Source: an uncultured Erythrobacteraceae bacterium
Lineage (GTDB): Bacteria > Pseudomonadota > Alphaproteobacteria > Sphingomonadales > Sphingomonadaceae
DNA length: 9,301 bases
Reading direction: 5' to 3'
NCBI GenBank assembly: GCA_950071875.1
Contig: CATMNW010000075.1
Span: 1-9,301 of the forward strand
The notes beneath the pieces were generated by a model that was not told where the DNA came from, ran no database searches, and worked only from the letters and a program-made list of their open reading frames with translations. Positions 6,700 to 9,301 of this stretch are shown here, piece after piece (the stretch's first letter is position 1; each line of letters begins with the position of its first letter). The position numbers were made by a program, and so were the translations under genes.

Positions 6700-7922
6700 G
6701 CCGCCCGCAAGAAACGAGGAAATTCGGCGAGAAGCGCGAAGCGATTATCAACGCGGCATCGGTGCTGATCAACGATGTCGGGGTCCAGGCGACGACGCTG
6801 GCCGATGTAGCGCAGGCGATCGGTCTCAATGCTACCAGCGTCACCTACTATTTCCCGCGCAAGGAACAGCTTATCGTCGCTGTCTATGACGAGACGCTGA
6901 CCCTCATGGAGGGGATGGCCCGCGAAGCGCTTGCGCAGAACGATCCCGCCGCGCGGCTGCGACATTTTATTTCTGCCCATGTTGCGCTGCGGAAACGCAT
7001 TCGGGCCGGGGAGAGGGGGCTTACGACTGCCCTGTCGGAAATCCGCACACTCGATCAGGAAGCTTACGATTCGCTGATGGCGCATTATCTGCGCGTTGTC
7101 GGGCTCGTGCGGGAATTTTTCGGCGATTGGAAGGATACGGAAGAGCGCGCACTGTTTTCGGCGCGCGCCCATGTTCTCCTGGAAGCGATGATGTGGTGGC
7201 CGATATGGTCCATGCGTTATTCCGTGCTCGACTTCCCGCGCATAGAGGAGCGCCTGTTCGATGTGCTCGCGTATGGCCTTCCGGCGCGGAAAGGAGCGTA
7301 CGATCCCCAGCCATTGATCGGCAATTGGCGGACGACGGACGATGGCGAGGCTGCCCAGAACGAGGCGTTCCTGAGAGCAGCGACCGTAACGATCAACGAG
7401 CGCGGGTATCGCGGCGCTTCGGTCAATCGGATTGCCGAAAGCCTCAATGTAACGAAGGGCAGTTTCTACCATCATCATCAGGCGAAGGACGATCTTGTGC
7501 TTGCCTGTTTCCAGCAAAGCTATGACCGCTTGTCTGCGGTCCAGTTGGCGGGGCTGGGGATCGGAACGGATTATTTCACCCGCTTGTGCAGTGTGCTGGC
7601 CGAACTGGTGGACATCCAGTTTTTCGACCAGACACCGTTGCTGCGGACCACTGCCCTCCAGGCATTGGGCGCCGAACACAAGGCGGATGTCGTCACACGG
7701 TCAAACCGGTTGGCGCGGCGTTTTGCCGGAATGCTGATAGATGGTATTGCCGATGGCTCGGTGCGCGCGATCGATCCGCTGGTGGCCGGACAGGTGATGA
7801 TGTCGACTGTAAACTCGGCCTATGATGCGCGCCATTGGGCTGCGCGATACGAAGATCCGGCGATGGCAGTACGAACCTATCTGTCGGTCGTTTCGCAGGG
7901 TATGCTGGCGCCGACCGGGTAG
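6696..7922 (+). CDS. Tandem (double-domain) TetR/AcrR-family transcriptional regulator
   Basis: At 408 residues this is twice the normal TetR size (~190-220), and it contains two complete TetR-like units. Unit one has its DNA-binding domain at ~12-60, with helix-turn-helix TLADVAQAIGLNATSVTYYF and the RKEQLI helix. Its ligand domain runs to ~205 and includes the Trp-rich MMWWPIWSMRYS (165-176). Unit two has its DNA-binding domain at ~222-268, with SVNRIAESLNVTKGSFYHHH and AKDDLV, and a ligand domain to the end. The two helix-turn-helices differ clearly in sequence. Ordinary TetR proteins are homodimers, so one chain may act as a built-in pseudo-dimer or bind two different half-sites. The start overlaps the synthetase stop (ATGA, 6696-6699) without a strong ribosome site, so it is co-translated with the acyl-CoA synthetase and probably senses an acyl-CoA or acid of this pathway and controls the divergent promoters. 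Repressor and activator roles cannot be told apart here. Confidence 0.9.
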   Translation: MSRPQETRKFGEKREAIINAASVLINDVGVQATTLADVAQAIGLNATSVTYYFPRKEQLIVAVYDETLTLMEGMAREALAQNDPAARLRHFISAHVALRKRIRAGERGLTTALSEIRTLDQEAYDSLMAHYLRVVGLVREFFGDWKDTEERALFSARAHVLLEAMMWWPIWSMRYSVLDFPRIEERLFDVLAYGLPARKGAYDPQPLIGNWRTTDDGEAAQNEAFLRAATVTINERGYRGASVNRIAESLNVTKGSFYHHHQAKDDLVLACFQQSYDRLSAVQLAGLGIGTDYFTRLCSVLAELVDIQFFDQTPLLRTTALQALGAEHKADVVTRSNRLARRFAGMLIDGIADGSVRAIDPLVAGQVMMSTVNSAYDARHWAARYEDPAMAVRTYLSVVSQGMLAPTG

Positions 7923-8122
7923 TCTTCACGCCCGGGACCTTCTGACATGAAAGCGCGGAAGCTAGGTTGATTTCATATAGGTAACGGACCGATCCAAACC
8001 ATCGCTCCGCATCTGGCCGGCGGCGGGCCGCTCGTCCACTTCAAGCTTTAGCAGCGAAGCAAACGAGCGGCACTCCGATTGGTCAGGCGTAACCCCGCAA
8101 TGGGCACGCCATGGGTGTCGGC
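7923..8122. other. Convergent intergenic region with one inverted repeat, no gene seen
   Basis: This 200-bp gap lies between the ends of the regulator and the acyl-CoA dehydrogenase, which converge. A perfect 9-bp inverted repeat, GCCGCTCGT (8027-8035) and ACGAGCGGC (8063-8071), encloses 27 bases. It could fold into a long-loop hairpin near the ends of both transcripts, but no T-run follows on either side, so it is not a classical terminator. CCCGGG near 7932-7937 is too short to call. Nothing else stands out. Confidence 0.3.
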
Positions 8123-9193
8123 TCAGTAGCTGGCCAGGTTGGCGAAGCGATCCTTCAGGTAGCTCGACGAACCGAAGGCTGCTTCCAGTACGCGCGCGCG
8201 TTTCAGGTAGAAGCCAACATCGTATTCATCGGTCATGCCGATGCCGCCGTGCAGCTGGATGCCCTGGTTGCTGATGGTGTGCAATACGCGGTTCGCTTCC
8301 GCTTTGGCGATGGTTGCCGCACGCGCGACCCCGAAACCGCCATCTACCGCCTGCAGACCTGCCTCGACCGCACTGCGCATCTGCGCAAGATCGGCAAAGA
8401 GGTCCGCCATGCGGTGCTGCAGCGCCTGGAACGTTGCCAGCACCTGGTTGAACTGCACGCGCTGTTTCAGATAATCGAGCGTGGTGTCGAACACCTGCTG
8501 CGCCATACCAAGCATTTCGGCCGCAGTCAGAACACGCGCGCGATCGAGTACGTCGTCGAGCAAGCTGTCGCCGCCGCCTTCGAGCTTTTCGGCTGTTGCG
8601 CCTTCGAAACTTATATCGGCATGGCTGCGCTGGTCTGTGAGCTTGCGGGTGGTGAGCGAAACGCCGTCACCCTTCTCGACGAGATAGAGCCCGTCCTTAG
8701 CCGCAACCACGAACAATTCCGCGCCATGCGCTTCGTGTACGAAGGCTTTTTTGCCGGTGATCTTGCCGCCCGAAACGCTCGTTTCGATCGCCGACGGGTC
8801 GTGCTGGCCGCTCTCGTCGACCGCGAGCGTTGCCACCGTCTCACCGCTGGCTAGCTTGGGCAGCCACTTGGCTTTTTGCTCTTCGCTACCGCCGAGAATG
8901 ATTGCCGAAGCCGCAATCGTCGTGGCTACCAGCGGGCTGGCGGTCAGCGTCTTGCCGAGTTCCTCGACCACCAGGCCTGCCGACATGAAGCCGAAGTCCG
9001 AACCGCCGTGGTCTTCGGGGATGATGACCCCGGCCCAGCCCATTTCTGCCATCGTGGCATAGGCATCGCGGCTATAGGCGTGATTTTCGCCGCTTGCGCG
9101 GACCTTGCGGAATTCGGTTACCGGGCTTTCGTTGGTTGCCCAGTCGCGCGCCATGTCGCGCAGCATTTCCTGTTCTTCGTTGAGAACTGCCAT
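8123..9193 (-). CDS. Short acyl-CoA dehydrogenase family protein, probable non-catalytic subunit of a heteromeric enzyme
   Basis: This 356-residue flavoprotein-family member starts at the ATG at 9193 with GGGGAG eight bases upstream. The N-terminal helical domain (~1-115) has MGWAGVIIPEDHGGSDFG (51-68) and VVEELGKTLTASP. The middle beta domain is shortened (~120-205). The C-terminal domain has YLKQRVQFNQVLATFQALQH (241-260) and GIQLHGGIGMTDEYDVGFYL (311-330), which in the family help bind FAD. The usual catalytic glutamate near the C-terminus (YEG in medium-chain enzymes) is replaced: the segment reads LEAAFGSSSY (336-345). By hand alignment the alternative base position on helix G (as in isovaleryl-CoA dehydrogenase) falls on Arg218 in VLDRARVL. 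With both bases missing and a second dehydrogenase gene 18 bp upstream, it is probably the accessory half of an alpha2beta2 enzyme, as in actinobacterial steroid side-chain FadE pairs. The family is certain; the inactive-subunit role is inferred. Confidence 0.88.
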   Translation of the reverse strand: MAVLNEEQEMLRDMARDWATNESPVTEFRKVRASGENHAYSRDAYATMAEMGWAGVIIPEDHGGSDFGFMSAGLVVEELGKTLTASPLVATTIAASAIILGGSEEQKAKWLPKLASGETVATLAVDESGQHDPSAIETSVSGGKITGKKAFVHEAHGAELFVVAAKDGLYLVEKGDGVSLTTRKLTDQRSHADISFEGATAEKLEGGGDSLLDDVLDRARVLTAAEMLGMAQQVFDTTLDYLKQRVQFNQVLATFQALQHRMADLFADLAQMRSAVEAGLQAVDGGFGVARAATIAKAEANRVLHTISNQGIQLHGGIGMTDEYDVGFYLKRARVLEAAFGSSSYLKDRFANLASY

Positions 9194-9201
9194 TGTCTGT
9201 G

Positions 9202-9207
9202 CTCCCC
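9202..9207 (-). promoter_or_regulatory. Ribosome binding site of the short acyl-CoA dehydrogenase gene
   Basis: GGGGAG on the minus strand lies eight bases before the ATG at 9193, in the 18-bp gap after the upstream dehydrogenase's stop codon. It supports the chosen start and independent initiation within the operon. Confidence 0.65.
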
Positions 9208-9211
9208 TCTC

Positions 9212-9301
9212 TTACTGGTGGTCGAGCATGCCGAGCACGCGCTTGGCGATGATGTTGTTCTGGATTTCGGTCGATCCGCCGTAGATCGTCGTGGCCTTGC
9301 C
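9212..9301 (-). CDS. Acyl-CoA dehydrogenase, C-terminal 29 residues only (runs off the window)
   Basis: The last 29 codons and TAA stop (9212-9214) are visible. IYGGSTEIQNNIIAKRVLG is the closing helix of acyl-CoA dehydrogenases, where medium-chain enzymes have YEGTSQIQ. A glycine stands at the place of that catalytic glutamate, so if this subunit is active its base should lie on helix G outside the window. It ends 18 bases upstream of the short dehydrogenase, on the same strand, so the two are an operon and likely subunits of one enzyme. The tight family pattern makes the identification good despite the small piece. Confidence 0.85.
   Translation of the reverse strand, partial: GKATTIYGGSTEIQNNIIAKRVLGMLDHQ

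Noticed and set aside
6495..7679. A 394-codon minus-strand frame across the synthetase and regulator junction
   Set aside because: It is antisense to two genes with strong motifs and shows no domain of its own.
8111..8854. A 247-codon plus-strand frame opposite the short acyl-CoA dehydrogenase
   Set aside because: It is a shadow of a clear family member, with no ribosome site or motif.
1..9301. CRISPR arrays, tRNA or rRNA genes, transposases, phage genes
   Set aside because: No regularly spaced repeats, cloverleaf-like segments, transposase motifs or terminal inverted repeats were seen on either strand, including around the breakpoint at 368-433.

Overview
The window is about 9.3 kb. From position ~430 onward it is high-GC (roughly 60-65%) and reads as an alphaproteobacterium, most likely a sphingomonad (Sphingomonadales, Erythrobacter/Novosphingobium-like). 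The reasons are the TonB-dependent receptor style, the serine hydrolase/beta-oxidation gene mix and the codon preference. This placement is inferred from gene content only; no marker gene is present.

Layout. Positions 1 to ~370 are different: GC is about 51%, and the plus strand carries an open frame with the C-terminal signature of a LamG/concanavalin-like domain. It meets, at ~368, a shard of about 66 bp that looks like the N-terminus of an RND efflux transporter (minus strand). That shard is joined in frame at ~433 to the N-terminal third of a TonB-dependent receptor (minus strand, start at 1354). The left edge is therefore a three-part chimera: either an assembly or library artefact or a real rearrangement. 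Next come two minus-strand genes joined by an ATGA stop/start overlap: a beta-lactamase-fold serine hydrolase (4784 to 3546) and a bifunctional enoyl-CoA hydratase/3-hydroxyacyl-CoA dehydrogenase (3549 to 1513). Divergent from them, across a 178-bp intergenic region with small palindromes, is a plus-strand pair also joined by an ATGA overlap: an acyl-CoA synthetase (4963-6699) and a tandem double-domain TetR-type regulator (6696-7922). After a 200-bp convergent gap come two minus-strand acyl-CoA dehydrogenase genes: a complete short one (9193 to 8123) and the last 29 codons of another just upstream (9301 to 9212).

How they fit together. Receptor (uptake), serine hydrolase (ester or lactone opening?), CoA ligase (activation), paired acyl-CoA dehydrogenases (first oxidation) and hydratase/dehydrogenase (next two steps) form a nearly complete beta-oxidation route for an unidentified acid or ester, with a dedicated TetR-type sensor. 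No thiolase is visible. The short dehydrogenase lacks a glutamate at both usual catalytic-base positions. This suggests that it works as the non-catalytic half of a heteromeric enzyme with its upstream neighbour, as known for steroid side-chain dehydrogenases of actinobacteria. The best candidates for something unusual are the tandem TetR regulator, the base-less dehydrogenase pair and the chimeric left edge. I saw no RNA gene, CRISPR array, insertion sequence or phage gene.
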